DNA of 64,000 bases from Bacteroidales bacterium (GCA_024401335.1 JAKSLH010000009.1:1-64000), one strand, 5' to 3'. Shown: positions 42,788 to 52,694, counted from the first letter of the stretch. Notes: generated from the letters alone by a model not told the origin. Program-made: numbers and translations.

Positions 42788-43807
42788 TTACCTTATAAAT
42801 TTTTCAATTGCTTCAATAAACTCCTGAGAGTCGAGGAAGTAGCTCGGATATGCTTCGCGAAGCTCTATCATCTTAGCTACAGACGTGAGTAATACTGCCG
42901 TTGTGTTGTTGTCTATCTTACCTTCCATACTGGTGAAGAGATCCGTCGCCTTCTGTATGTCTTTTTTGCCATATACCTTATATGTCAATCGACTCTTGCT
43001 ATAGTCAATATATAGCACACAGAGCGCATTGTCCTCATTAACAATAGAGTCGGTTATTGCAGTTACACGAAGTGCCTTCAACTTGTCAAGAAATTTGCTC
43101 GATGCGTCAAGACTGTGATATTCTGCCAAGAAACGGTTTTTATCGTAATCTACAAATGCTTCATTGACATTGCAATTCTCTGTTCTCGCCAATATAGCAC
43201 TAACAAGTTTGAAAAAATGACGCCACTCTGGATTGTCATCCGTGTTTGCCTTGAGACTTGTTTTTACTATCACACCTGCAGTCTCTACAGCCATCGCCCA
43301 TGAATGTTGCAGTCTGGTGCGTATTTGTAGCTCTATTTGTAATCCATCGTAGTTATTGTCTTCAGAATGATACTTATATACAAAATGAATACTACGATAA
43401 CCGCTGCATTTAGGCGAAGATATGTAGTCATTAATCTTTGTCAATTCAAAGCCTTCAAATGTTGACTTGCTGATAGCTTCTTCTGCGGCATGCACACTAT
43501 CGACAGAAGCAAACACATATCTGATGCCGCCTATGTCTTGCAGTCCTCCTAGACGCATCTGCGGATTAACCTCTAATTTTCCAAGTATAGAAGTCATACG
43601 CTTGATACGCTGTGAACTAAATTCAAATGCTATATTATGGCTGGCAAATAATGCATTGAGCTGCGCTTCAAGTTCCTTAAGTGGATGGAAATGCAACATA
43701 CGCCAGTCATTGACACGAGCTAAAGCCTCTTCGTGAGAAAAGAATTCTGCCTCTTTATCGCATAGAATTACTCCATCTTTATTCAACGAACTTCGAGTGT
43801 ATTTCAT
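42788..43807 (-). CDS. Stand-alone RelA/SpoT-domain (p)ppGpp/nucleotide pyrophosphokinase
   Basis: 339 residues. The synthetase fold is complete: 'QRIKRMTSILGKL' (66-78, ATP-binding Arg/Lys), 'LQDIGGIRYVF' (metal Asp91), 'NDYISSPKCSGYRSIHFV' (G-loop Tyr137) and 'LQIELQIRTRLQHSWA' (Glu159). No HD hydrolase, TGS or ACT domain, so it is a small alarmone synthetase-type protein. The C-terminal ~150 residues are an additional domain of unknown role. Some relatives make (p)ppGpp or ppApp; others (ToxSAS) pyrophosphorylate tRNA CCA ends; fused CapRel senses phage capsid. No antitoxin is obvious beside it. Its island setting beside Fic and the AAA pair favours a stress or defence role (inference). 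Confidence 0.82.
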   Translation of the reverse strand: MKYTRSSLNKDGVILCDKEAEFFSHEEALARVNDWRMLHFHPLKELEAQLNALFASHNIAFEFSSQRIKRMTSILGKLEVNPQMRLGGLQDIGGIRYVFASVDSVHAAEEAISKSTFEGFELTKINDYISSPKCSGYRSIHFVYKYHSEDNNYDGLQIELQIRTRLQHSWAMAVETAGVIVKTSLKANTDDNPEWRHFFKLVSAILARTENCNVNEAFVDYDKNRFLAEYHSLDASSKFLDKLKALRVTAITDSIVNEDNALCVLYIDYSKSRLTYKVYGKKDIQKATDLFTSMEGKIDNNTTAVLLTSVAKMIELREAYPSYFLDSQEFIEAIEKFIR

Positions 43808-44188
43808 ATCTAATGAAGAATCTTACTTTGTACACTACCGCTTATGTGTCCCCCAAAATCCATCACCTCCCTCCGGGTATAGCTTCGCCACTTCAGTCCC
43901 AATCAAAGGGAATGAAGGCGGGAGAAAATGATTGTTTATGCAAATATACGTTATTTGTGGTTTTCGTGTTATATATTTTAAGGGTTTATTTGCTTTATTC
44001 CACTTGCCCTTTTTCAAAATCTACTAGAATATGACTGACGCTGACGTCTATGGTCTGTCAACAACGCTGTCAGTAATCTATTGGCTGTTCTTGCAACATA
44101 TAACTGCTATAACACAAAAACATGCTTCGACAAGATGTTTACATCAATAACATTCTGTATCTTAGCAGACACAAACATTCTTTGAAAA
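43808..44188. other. Intergenic region between divergent RelA/SpoT and CotH genes
   Basis: About 380 bp without a convincing gene. A 60-codon minus-strand frame here (43835-44017) is not supported by any start signal. A stretch around 43865-43920 rich in CTCCC/GGGAG looks like a repeated intergenic element common in Bacteroidetes, but I cannot confirm copies elsewhere. TATCTTAGC at 44158-44166 is one mismatch from the -7 consensus and may be the promoter of the CotH gene. Confidence 0.4.
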
Positions 44189-46078
44189 ATGAAACACCTC
44201 ACTTCTCTTTTTCTTGCTCTTTGTGCAGCAAACGGCTGGACAATGGCACAGGACGCTGAAAAATTGACCGGCACCGTTATCGGCTCTGCCGAGAGCGTCG
44301 ATTACAGCACGGGACTGTCTTCTACTACCGTCAACACATGCGCTGACGCTCTTGACGGCAATCTCGAGACTTTTTTTGCAAGTTATGACCGCTCTTTCAC
44401 CTGGGTGGGCTACGACCTGCTGACTCCTCACGTCATAACTCGTGTGGGTTGGTCGCCCCGCAATGACGGACTTGGCGAGGACCGCGTGGTGCTGGGTATG
44501 TTCGAAGGCGCCAATAACGAAGATTTCTCCGACGCTCTTCCTATCTACATGATCAAGGAGAGGGGCTCTATAGGCTCTATAAGTTATGCCGACATCGACG
44601 TGACGAGGGCTTTTAGATACGTGAGATATGTAGGCCCTAACGACGCTCGCTGTAACATTGCCGAGATAGAGTTCTATGGCTATGAAGGCGAAGGGTCTGA
44701 CGATAAGCTCTATCAGCCAACTAACCTGCCGGTGGTGGTTATCAACGTGGAAAACGCTGCCATGCCACAGGACAAGGTAAACGACCTCGTGGCGAACATC
44801 AACATCATAAGCGACAATGGTACCAACGTGCTCTCTAAGCCAGGAACAGTGCGCCTGAGAGGTAATGCCTCGATGTCGTTTCCAAAGAAGCCTTTCAGAA
44901 TAAAATTTGACAAGAAGCAGCAGGTGCTCGATGCACCAGCCAAGGCAAAGAAATGGACGCTCATAAACAACTATGGTGACAAGACGCTCATGCGTAACAT
45001 CATAGCATTTGAGATAAGCCGTCGCCTGGGCATGGAATATACTCCATACTGCCAGCCTGTTGACGTGATTGTGAATGGCGAATATCAGGGATGCTACCAG
45101 CTGTGTGACCAGATAGAGGTGAACAGCGACCGTGTGGACGTGGAGGCACTGGACAAGGAGGTGACCGACGCTGAGGATATAACAGGAGGTTATCTGATAG
45201 AGATAGATGCCTATGCATACGAAGAGCCAGAGGGAGGTTATTTCTGGTCGAACAGGAACACACCTGTGACCATCAAATATCCGGATCCTGACGATGACAT
45301 ATCGGACGATCAACGCACCTATATCAAGACGCACTTCAACAAGATGGAGTCGGCAGTGTATAGCAACAGCAAGGACCTTTTCGACCTGCTCGACATAGAC
45401 AGCTTCCTGAAGCATTTCATTGTGGGCGAGATATCGGGCAACACGGACACCTACTGGAGCACTTACATGTATAAGCACAGAGGTGACGATCATTTCTATA
45501 CCGGCCCTGTATGGGACTTTGACATCGCTTTTGACAACGACTACCGCACATATCCGCTGAGCAGCAAGAAGGGCTACATATATGACTGCGGCAGTGCCTC
45601 GTTTGCCGGCGACATGAAGACGTTTGTAGATAAGATTGTGAAGTATAACACAGAGGCTATGACAGCACTCGAGAAGCTATGGGCTGATGCTCGCAGGGAC
45701 AATGACCTGAGTGGCGAGTCGCTCTCGGAGTATATCAGGGAGATGGCAACTGTGCTCGATGCCTCACAACAGCTTAACTTCAAGCGATGGAACATAATGA
45801 AGGAGTCAGTACACATGAATCCTGCCGTCTGGGGCTCATACGACAATGAGGTGGCGCATGTCATCGACTATATCTGCAAACGCTTCGACAAACTCGATGC
45901 TATTCTTAAGTACTTCCCTACTCCTATTGCCAACATCACTGTTGACAACAATGACATGCCGACAGTGATATATAACATGTCGGGTGTCGTCGTAGGACAA
46001 GGGTCGGTGGATAACTTGCCAAAGGGCATATACATCATGCGTCGTGGTAGCGAGGCTCACAAGATCATCGTCAAGTAA
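44189..46078 (+). CDS. Secreted CotH-kinase family protein with discoidin-like domain
   Basis: 629 residues. A signal peptide (about 1-21, ending TMAQ) leads to a discoidin/F5-8 type C-like domain (about 30-165; 'ALDGNLETFF', 'VRYVGPNDARCNIAEIEFYG'), usually a glycan-binding fold. The CotH kinase domain follows (about 180-530): 'LRGNASMSFPKKPFRIKFD', 'LINNYGDKTLMRNIIAFEISRRLG' (parts), 'GGYLIEIDAY' and 'GPVWDFDIAFDND', where acidic residues bind metal/ATP. CotH of Bacillus phosphorylates spore coat proteins. The last ~45 residues ('VIYNMSGVVVGQG', 'PKGIYIMRRG') look like a T9SS-type tail, so export to the surface is likely. Found alone with no PUL partner. Confidence 0.85.
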   Translation: MKHLTSLFLALCAANGWTMAQDAEKLTGTVIGSAESVDYSTGLSSTTVNTCADALDGNLETFFASYDRSFTWVGYDLLTPHVITRVGWSPRNDGLGEDRVVLGMFEGANNEDFSDALPIYMIKERGSIGSISYADIDVTRAFRYVRYVGPNDARCNIAEIEFYGYEGEGSDDKLYQPTNLPVVVINVENAAMPQDKVNDLVANINIISDNGTNVLSKPGTVRLRGNASMSFPKKPFRIKFDKKQQVLDAPAKAKKWTLINNYGDKTLMRNIIAFEISRRLGMEYTPYCQPVDVIVNGEYQGCYQLCDQIEVNSDRVDVEALDKEVTDAEDITGGYLIEIDAYAYEEPEGGYFWSNRNTPVTIKYPDPDDDISDDQRTYIKTHFNKMESAVYSNSKDLFDLLDIDSFLKHFIVGEISGNTDTYWSTYMYKHRGDDHFYTGPVWDFDIAFDNDYRTYPLSSKKGYIYDCGSASFAGDMKTFVDKIVKYNTEAMTALEKLWADARRDNDLSGESLSEYIREMATVLDASQQLNFKRWNIMKESVHMNPAVWGSYDNEVAHVIDYICKRFDKLDAILKYFPTPIANITVDNNDMPTVIYNMSGVVVGQGSVDNLPKGIYIMRRGSEAHKIIVK

Positions 46079-46106
46079 AATTGTCTAATCATTATAAATA
46101 AAAGAC

Positions 46107-46451
46107 ATGATTACAATCGAAGGAATAGACCCAATGATGATAGCGAACAATCTGACACCATCAGACCCTATACATCCTGGTGAACTAATAAAGGACGAAA
46201 TAGAGAGCCGAGGATTGAAGCAAAGATCTCTTGCTCAAAAGATGGGTGTATCATATAGTGTGTTAAACGAAATACTGAATGGGAAACGTCCGGTATCAAC
46301 GGAATACGCATTAATGTTTGAAGCGGCATTAGGCATAGATGCCAATATATGGTTGAAAACACAAGCCGACTACAACCTGCAAATGGCAAAACGCAACATA
46401 TTGTTTGTAGAAAAACTAAAGGAAATACGTAGAGCTGTAGCAGTGCTCTAA
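46107..46451 (+). CDS. higA: HigA-like antitoxin (XRE family), apparently orphan
   Basis: 114 residues. 'HPGELIKDEIESRGLKQRSLAQKMGVSYSVLNEILNGKRPVS' (parts, about 27-67) is the HigA helix-turn-helix, followed by 'GIDANIWLKTQADYNLQMAK', a close match to the chromosomal HigA family. It normally follows a higB RelE-like toxin gene; here only 28 bp separate it from the CotH gene, and no RelE-type frame is present on either side. It may be a solitary regulator, or the toxin has been lost. A strong terminator follows. Confidence 0.88.
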   Translation: MITIEGIDPMMIANNLTPSDPIHPGELIKDEIESRGLKQRSLAQKMGVSYSVLNEILNGKRPVSTEYALMFEAALGIDANIWLKTQADYNLQMAKRNILFVEKLKEIRRAVAVL

Positions 46452-46483
46452 TAACAGTCAAGTAAACATTACCCCATAACAAA

Positions 46484-46520
46484 CAGAGAGAGCCCCCGGA
46501 AGGAGGCTCTCTCTTTATTT
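46484..46520. terminator. Bidirectional intrinsic terminator
   Basis: AGAGAGAGCC…GGCTCTCTCT stem, with TTTATTT after it on the plus strand. It separates the converging higA and GH94 genes and would also serve the minus-strand transcript, though the T-run there is weaker. Confidence 0.75.
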
Positions 46521-46534
46521 AATGTATATGGGGT

Positions 46535-49027
46535 TTATCCCATGATGACTTCAACGGTATGCTTGCCTTCGGCATGCTTCACGATAGTGCCGCTGACAGC
46601 TTTGCCATCGACAACAACACTCTTGACGCCTTTCTGAACTCCCTGTGGGTTCTTGATAGTGATGTCGTATTCTGCTCCACGAAGCACTCGCTTGATCTTA
46701 TACTCCTTCATTGAAGAAGGAATACATGGATCGATCATGATACCATCGTAAGTAGGCTTAACGCCAAGGATGAACTGAGTGATTGTGTACCAGTTCCAAG
46801 CTGCTGTTCCAGTAAGCCAAGAGTTCTTTCCTTCACCTGGCTTAGCAGCATCTTTGCCGGCTACCATCTGCGAATATACGTATGGTTCAACCTTATGGAG
46901 TGTCTGATCTTTGATAAATGCTGGACAGATCTTTGTATAGTGTTCCCACGCATCGTTACCACGGCCGGCTACTGTCTCACCGATGATGACCCAAGGGTTG
47001 TTGTGGCAGAAGATACCTGCATTCTCCTTGTATCCTGCAGGATATGATGATATCTCACCCATCTCTACGTGATATGTTGTGTATGCTGGCCAGTTGAGAA
47101 CCATACCATGCTCACAGTCAAGATATTTCTTGCAAGAGTCAAGCGCCTTGTCTACAAGGCCTTCCTCGAGACCGATACCGGCCATTGTGCAGAAACCCTG
47201 GCTCTCGATGAAGATCTTGCCTTCTTCATTCTCGTTAGAACCTATCTTGTTGCCATAGTAGTCGTATGCTCGGAGATACCATTCGCCGTCCCAGCCATGC
47301 TTCTTGACAGCCTCGACCATTGAGTCGATGCACTTCTGAGCACGACCAGCCTCGTCGGACTTCTTGAGAACATTGCAGAGCTCAACATAGTCGCGTCCGC
47401 AGAGCACGAAGAGACCAGCTATCATGAGCGACTCTGCTTTTGTGCCTTCTGTCTTGTTCTCTGTCGTCTGGAAACTCTCATTTGGATCCCATGAGAAGCA
47501 GTTGAGGTTAAGACAGTCGTTCCAGTCTGCTCGCCCGATAAGTGGAAGCATGTGAGGACCGAGGTTCTCTACTACATGATTGAATGATATGCGGAGGTGA
47601 TCGAAGAGGCTAACCTCTGTGCCAGGCTGATTGTCCCATGGTACCATCTCATCGAGGATAGTGAAATCACCTGTCTCCTTGATATAGGCTACTGTTCCGA
47701 AGATGAGCCACATTGGATCGTCGTTGAAGCCGCCACCGATATCGTTGTTTCCTCGCTTGGTGAGTGGCTGATACTGATGGTAGCAACCGCCGTCAGGGAA
47801 CTGTGTTGAGGCTATGTCAATGATGCGCTGACGTGCTCGGCTTGGCACCTGATGAACGAAGCCTACAAGGTCCTGGTTGGAATCACGGAAGCCCATACCT
47901 CGACCGATGCCGCTCTCGAAGAATGACGCTGAACGAGAGAAATTGAAAGTGATCATACACTGGTACTGGTTCCAGATGTTGACCATACGGTCGAGACGCT
48001 CATCGCCTGATACAACTGTATACTTATCAAGAAGAACATCCCATGAAGCGCGGAGCTCAGCAAATGCAGCATCAACAGCAGCCACTGTAGAGAACTTCTC
48101 GATAACAGCCTTAGCCTTCTTCTTGTTGACAAGAGTGCGGTCGGAAGCCTGTGACGAGATGAGAGCGCCACTCTTCTTGCGAGCGATCTCAGCATCGTCG
48201 AACTTCTCATCCTGCTCGTTCTCGACATAACCGAGGAGGAAGATGAAATCTTTGCTCTCTCCTGCCTTGAGTTCTACTTCGATATAATGCGAAGCGATAG
48301 GGCTCCAACCATGTGCAAGGCTATTAGAAGGCTTACCAGCCATTACACACTGAGGAGCAGCGAACTCATTGTAGAGTCCAATGAAGCTCTCACGATCGGT
48401 GTCGTATCCTTGCACTGGCACGTTGACTGAATAGTAGGCATAGTGATTGCGGCGTTCCTTATATTCTGTCTTATGATAGATGACGCTACCGTCGATCTCA
48501 ACTTCACCAGTAGAGAAGTTACGCTGGAAATTCTCCATATCGGTAGCCGCGTTCCAGAGACACCACTCCTGGAAAGAGAAGAGCTTGATCTTCTTAGTAG
48601 CGCTTGTAGTATTCTTGAGAGTAACCTTCTGAACCTCAGCCCATGTCTTGAGAGGAACGAAGAAGAGAACAGACGCCTCGATGCCATTCTTGGCACCTGT
48701 GATGCGTGTGTAGTTCATACCATGACGACACTCGTAGGAGTCAAGCGGTGTCTTACATGGCTTCCAACCTGGCGACCAGACTGTACCATTGTCATTGATG
48801 TAGAAATAACGGCCACCATTGTCCATTGGCACACCATTATAACGATAACGAGTGATGCGGCGGAACTTAGCATCCTTGTAGAATGAGTAACCACCTGCGG
48901 TGTTGGAAATAAGTGAGAAGAAATCCTCGTTGCCAAGATAGTTGATCCATGGCCATGGGGTCATCGGGTCGGTGATGACATACTCTCGGTTCTTATCGTC
49001 AAAGTGACCGTAAATCTTGTTCTCCAT
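46535..49027 (-). CDS. GH94 phosphorylase, probable cellobiose phosphorylase
   Basis: 830 residues, the size of cellobiose phosphorylase. It splits a beta-linked disaccharide with inorganic phosphate into alpha-glucose-1-phosphate and a sugar, saving ATP. The N-terminal domain has '[31 protein letters not shown]' (parts), '[18 protein letters not shown]', and the (alpha/alpha)6 barrel has '[13 protein letters not shown]' and '[12 protein letters not shown]' (about residue 500) with the general acid Asp. '[14 protein letters not shown]'-like C-terminal part is typical. No signal peptide, so cytoplasmic. Substrate is likely cellobiose, but cellodextrin or laminaribiose is possible. It stands alone with G/C-ending codons. 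Confidence 0.87.
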   Translation of the reverse strand: MENKIYGHFDDKNREYVITDPMTPWPWINYLGNEDFFSLISNTAGGYSFYKDAKFRRITRYRYNGVPMDNGGRYFYINDNGTVWSPGWKPCKTPLDSYECRHGMNYTRITGAKNGIEASVLFFVPLKTWAEVQKVTLKNTTSATKKIKLFSFQEWCLWNAATDMENFQRNFSTGEVEIDGSVIYHKTEYKERRNHYAYYSVNVPVQGYDTDRESFIGLYNEFAAPQCVMAGKPSNSLAHGWSPIASHYIEVELKAGESKDFIFLLGYVENEQDEKFDDAEIARKKSGALISSQASDRTLVNKKKAKAVIEKFSTVAAVDAAFAELRASWDVLLDKYTVVSGDERLDRMVNIWNQYQCMITFNFSRSASFFESGIGRGMGFRDSNQDLVGFVHQVPSRARQRIIDIASTQFPDGGCYHQYQPLTKRGNNDIGGGFNDDPMWLIFGTVAYIKETGDFTILDEMVPWDNQPGTEVSLFDHLRISFNHVVENLGPHMLPLIGRADWNDCLNLNCFSWDPNESFQTTENKTEGTKAESLMIAGLFVLCGRDYVELCNVLKKSDEAGRAQKCIDSMVEAVKKHGWDGEWYLRAYDYYGNKIGSNENEEGKIFIESQGFCTMAGIGLEEGLVDKALDSCKKYLDCEHGMVLNWPAYTTYHVEMGEISSYPAGYKENAGIFCHNNPWVIIGETVAGRGNDAWEHYTKICPAFIKDQTLHKVEPYVYSQMVAGKDAAKPGEGKNSWLTGTAAWNWYTITQFILGVKPTYDGIMIDPCIPSSMKEYKIKRVLRGAEYDITIKNPQGVQKGVKSVVVDGKAVSGTIVKHAEGKHTVEVIMG

Positions 49028-49123
49028 TTATATTAAATTAATGTGTTCCTGAATAGATAAATATATCATCTTTTACGGACGCTAAAATAGAGAAAAAAGA
49101 AAACCGATTCTACCGAAAAACAA

Positions 49124-49891
49124 TCATAATGTAATACTATTCTGCCAATCCTCTTTATAGGTTAGCTTAAGATGACGCCCCTGTGTCTCCATCTCGTCCA
49201 TTGACCTGTTGATGTCTTCTACCTTAGCAACGGCTTCATCTATCTTCTCCTTGAACGATGAATGTTTTACGGTTATCATGTATTTCATACCCCAGTGAAG
49301 ATGAAAATAGACCTCAACGACGTTCTTACGGTCTACGGTGTAATAGGAGACCGACGTCTCTTTTGTTATTAGCTTGAGATATGCATCGATAGCACTCTCG
49401 GAAAGCTGCTTGAGCTTTGCTGTCTTACGGCATTTGAGATATACTTTGTTCCACTCTTTCATCCATCCTTCATACTGAACTGATGCTTGAAGGAGCAAAT
49501 CGACGACCTCCTCGGGTGTCATGAAGACTGCATTGAAGAGATATCGACTATAATAAAAGAACTCTCCCGTATGACACTCCTCGCCCTGACGAAGGTTCAT
49601 GCAGAAACGCACTTCAAGTGAGGATACCTTGATGCGATAGTAGATGTTGCTAGAATAGACCTGCTGAGGCTCCTTCTCGATGACCTCGCAGCACGCCTTG
49701 TCGCACAGCAGGTCTATAACATCTCGACCGTCGAGACGATATTCGGAGATGCCGATATTCATCTGACGATGGAGTTCGCGTATGTTGTTTGCAATATATT
49801 CAATACGCAAGTCGTCGGCGCTGCCTGTTTGCTGCAGAGCGCCGACGATTCGTGTAGCTAATGCTGAGTTTATGTCGATACGATTATTCAT
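49124..49891 (-). CDS. Unknown protein coupled to the outer membrane barrel gene
   Basis: 255 residues from ATG 49891, which overlaps the barrel's stop by 8 bp; a longer frame at 49951 begins inside the barrel gene and is rejected. No signal peptide or TM segment and no domain that I know. It is rich in helices, with 'DLLCDKACCEVIEKEPQQVY' and 'FFYYSRYLFNAVFMTPEEVVDLLL' segments and a charged C-terminus. Translational coupling to a TonB-family barrel is unusual for a cytoplasmic protein. Function unknown. Confidence 0.7.
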   Translation of the reverse strand: MNNRIDINSALATRIVGALQQTGSADDLRIEYIANNIRELHRQMNIGISEYRLDGRDVIDLLCDKACCEVIEKEPQQVYSSNIYYRIKVSSLEVRFCMNLRQGEECHTGEFFYYSRYLFNAVFMTPEEVVDLLLQASVQYEGWMKEWNKVYLKCRKTAKLKQLSESAIDAYLKLITKETSVSYYTVDRKNVVEVYFHLHWGMKYMITVKHSSFKEKIDEAVAKVEDINRSMDEMETQGRHLKLTYKEDWQNSITL

Positions 49892-52475
49892 CGCCTCCCA
49901 TGCCGCCGCCCATTGAGCCGCGCTGACCTTCGCCTTCATCCTCGCCACCATTCTGGCCAGGACCGCCTTCGCCTGGACGCCCCTTCATCTTGTCGTTCTT
50001 CATGTTACCGAAACTCCAAGCGATCTGTATCATACCACGACGGCCACCTCGCCACGACTCGCTATCTTGTCTGAAGCCAGCACCGCTAGTCTTGCTACGC
50101 CACTTGCGTGAATCGAGAAGGTCGCGACCGTTGATGGCAAGAGTGAGCTTGCGGTCGAAGAAAGTCTTGCGGAGACCCATGTCGAGGTTGTAGTTGGCCT
50201 CACGCTTACCCTGAGTGATGACCTTGGCAGCGTTGTAGTTGAAAGTTGTCTGGAACGAGATCTCCTTTGGCAACATAATAGAAGCAAGCACCTTAGCATT
50301 CCATGAGAAGTCGTCGTCGCTGTTGACAACAACAGGATATGTCTTTCCATCGGAGAGCTTATAGTCGAATGTGCCACCCTCGAGCTTATAGTAGAAGAAG
50401 TTGAGCGTAGTTGTAAGATCAAGACGTGTAAATAGTCGGTTCTTCACGATAATCTCGAGACCAGAGTTGAGGTCCTTAGACATGTTCTCAGATGTAGTAT
50501 AGCGCACACCATTGTCCATATAGCTGATACGCTGCATGACATCTGTCGATGGACGATAATATGCCGAGAGAGAGAGTGTGTGGTTGTCCCATGTCTTGAT
50601 ATAGTTGAACTCGAGGGAGTTGCTATATGTAGGTGTCAACTCTGGATTACCAAATGAGATATTCGTAGAGTCTGAGATGTTCTTGAAAGAATTGAGCTGA
50701 CCACCCCATGGACGACGCAAACGACGAGTGTAGTTGAGCTGCAGCTCCTGGTTCTCATCGATATGATAGCTCAGATAGGCAGTAGGGAACATCTTGAAGA
50801 AACTCTTGGAGAAAGTCTCGGATGCGCCTCCCTTGAACTCGGCAGCGTAATCCTTGCTCTCTGCATCTACAGTCCAGCCCTCGCCACGGAGACCAAGCTG
50901 ATAGCCGAAAGTCTCGTTGATGCGGTGCTGCCAGTTGAAATAGACGGCATGCACATTGGAGTCGTAGATGAAGCGGTTGTAGAGCTTCTCATTGAGAGCG
51001 AGATCGGAATCGCTAATGTTCATTGCTCCTACAGAAGAGAAGTCGAAAGTAGTTGTTGGAGAGTTCTGATGAGAGAAGTCGCCCTTGTAGCCTGTCTCTA
51101 TCTTAACAGCGTCGGAGATAGGCTGCTGATAGTCGAGCTGAACCTCCCAGTCGTTGTGCTTATTGTCCATCTGCTGCTTCTGAACAGAATAGGACTCTGA
51201 CATGCCGACAAATTCAGAAGAGAAGTCACTGCTATTAGGAATATAGCTAGATAACTGATTGTATTTAGTATCACCCTCCATGTTGAACTGGCCGCGTGAC
51301 ACAGTAAGGTCGATATCATGACCAGTAGCCCACTCATGACGATAGCCAAAGTTGACATTGATCATGCGCATATTGTTGTCGCTAGTATTAACACGGCTGC
51401 GCTCCATAGAGTAGCCCAGAGTGTTGAAGCCAGGATAGTCGGCGCTCTTATAGATGTAAGTAGTCTTATTGTCGCCATCACCGTTCATGCCCATGAAGCC
51501 GACAGTGAGGTCGTCGTGCTGAGTGATATGCCAAGTGAGACCGGCGCGACCGAAGAGGTTCATGCCGTTGTTCTTACCTTCGTTAGTAGAATTCAAGAAA
51601 GACAAAGCAACGCCATTGTCGTCGAGGTTGTCGCGATCGGAATAGCCACCGCTCTTCATCTTACGCTTGCCGACACCAATGTTGGCATAGGCGTCAACGA
51701 TGCCGCTAGAGAAGTTGATGTTGGCACCCAAACGGCCACCGCCAGTAGTGCTGGCATTAGCCTGAACACCGCCGTAGTAGCCTGCCTTGCGGTCGCGCTT
51801 GAGGACGATATTGATGATACCAGCCGAACCCTCGGCAGAATATTTAGAAGATGGATTGCTAATAACCTCGATATGGTCAATGCTCTCGGCTGGCAACTGC
51901 TGAAGGATATCACCGCGGTTGTCACTTGTCATACCCTGCGCCTTGCCGTTGATCCAGATCGTTACCGACGATGATCCACGCAACGATATGTTTCCCTCTG
52001 CATCTACTTCCACCGAAGGGACATTCTCAAGAACTTCTGATGCTGAACCGCCTACAGACGCGATATCCTGATCGACATTGAAAACCTTCTTATCGATATC
52101 GAGCTTCATAGACTGCTTCTGTGCTACGACAGCCACCTCAGCAATCTGCTCTGAGTCGTCTTCCAAAGTTATAGCCTTAAGACGTACAGTGTGGTTGTTG
52201 GCAGAAGAGACAGTAACATTTCTGGTCACCGTCTTGTAGCCCATGAACTGGACGTTTAACACATAGGAACCATCCTTGACATTAGCCAACTGAAAGGCAC
52301 CATCGAGATCGGTAATCGTACCTTTTACCATTGTTGTGCCGTCTGTCTTATACAAAATAACATTCACATATTCAAGAGGCTGATTGGCGCTATCAACAAC
52401 GCGACCCTCAACCGAACCTGCCATTGCCATTACACTAACTGCAAACAAGGCAAGCAAAAGAAAGAGTTTTCTCAT
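49884..52475 (-). CDS. TonB-family outer membrane beta-barrel protein
   Basis: 863 residues. A signal peptide (1-19) is followed by a carboxypeptidase-regulatory-like domain (about 22-105, 'SVEGRVVDSANQPLEYVNVILYKTDG'), a plug ('KKVFNVDQDIASVGGSASEVLENVPSVEVD', '…RGSSSVTIWINGKAQG') and a long barrel with alternating Tyr/Phe strands. The family is outer membrane beta-barrel type 3 (OMP_b-brl_3); unlike SusC it lacks a lipoprotein partner. The C-terminal ~35 residues are Gly/Glu-rich and look like an extended tail. Substrate unknown. Its promoter carries two palindromic sites. Confidence 0.85.
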   Translation of the reverse strand: MRKLFLLLALFAVSVMAMAGSVEGRVVDSANQPLEYVNVILYKTDGTTMVKGTITDLDGAFQLANVKDGSYVLNVQFMGYKTVTRNVTVSSANNHTVRLKAITLEDDSEQIAEVAVVAQKQSMKLDIDKKVFNVDQDIASVGGSASEVLENVPSVEVDAEGNISLRGSSSVTIWINGKAQGMTSDNRGDILQQLPAESIDHIEVISNPSSKYSAEGSAGIINIVLKRDRKAGYYGGVQANASTTGGGRLGANINFSSGIVDAYANIGVGKRKMKSGGYSDRDNLDDNGVALSFLNSTNEGKNNGMNLFGRAGLTWHITQHDDLTVGFMGMNGDGDNKTTYIYKSADYPGFNTLGYSMERSRVNTSDNNMRMINVNFGYRHEWATGHDIDLTVSRGQFNMEGDTKYNQLSSYIPNSSDFSSEFVGMSESYSVQKQQMDNKHNDWEVQLDYQQPISDAVKIETGYKGDFSHQNSPTTTFDFSSVGAMNISDSDLALNEKLYNRFIYDSNVHAVYFNWQHRINETFGYQLGLRGEGWTVDAESKDYAAEFKGGASETFSKSFFKMFPTAYLSYHIDENQELQLNYTRRLRRPWGGQLNSFKNISDSTNISFGNPELTPTYSNSLEFNYIKTWDNHTLSLSAYYRPSTDVMQRISYMDNGVRYTTSENMSKDLNSGLEIIVKNRLFTRLDLTTTLNFFYYKLEGGTFDYKLSDGKTYPVVVNSDDDFSWNAKVLASIMLPKEISFQTTFNYNAAKVITQGKREANYNLDMGLRKTFFDRKLTLAINGRDLLDSRKWRSKTSGAGFRQDSESWRGGRRGMIQIAWSFGNMKNDKMKGRPGEGGPGQNGGEDEGEGQRGSMGGGMGGDE

Positions 52476-52520
52476 CTGTCTATATCTGTCGATTAATCAA
52501 TTATTATAATTTTCGCAGTC

Positions 52521-52552
52521 GCAAATATATACATAATAACATTGACCGGCAA
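52521..52552 (-). promoter_or_regulatory. Promoter of the outer membrane barrel gene
   Basis: On the minus strand TTG (52550-52552) and TATATTTGC (52521-52529) are 20 bp apart, an ideal Bacteroidetes promoter. Transcription would start near 52514, about 40 bp before the gene. Confidence 0.75.
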
Positions 52553-52557
52553 CCCCG

Positions 52558-52590
52558 TTTGTCGACAAAAGACGGCTTTTTGTCGACAAA
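52558..52590. repeat. Tandem palindromic operator-like sites, 21-bp period
   Basis: TTTGTCGACAAA, a perfect 12-bp palindrome, occurs at 52558-52569 and again at 52579-52590. The repeat distance is 21 bp, two turns of DNA helix. Both sit directly upstream of the -33 element of the barrel promoter (centres about -49 and -70), as expected for two activator dimers bound on one face. Confidence 0.6.
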
Positions 52591-52630
52591 TAGACATATT
52601 CCGCATCCAACTAAAACAATACTTCCTCAC

Positions 52631-52667
52631 AAAAAAAAGCAGGCCTCCCCAAAACGGGTAGCCTGCT
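52631..52667 (-). terminator. Intrinsic terminator of prs
   Basis: AGCAGGC…GCCTGCT stem with an inner CCCC/GGGG pairing, followed on the minus strand by eight T residues. It is located about 30 bp after the prs stop. Confidence 0.8.
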
Positions 52668-52694
52668 ATATCATTTGTCGCAGAACGACGTCTC

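Noticed and set aside
44162..45493. Long minus-strand open frame (443 codons) opposite the CotH gene
   Set aside because: It is the antisense shadow of a gene with clear CotH motifs; its composition (His, Val, Arg rich) is typical of reverse-complement coding.
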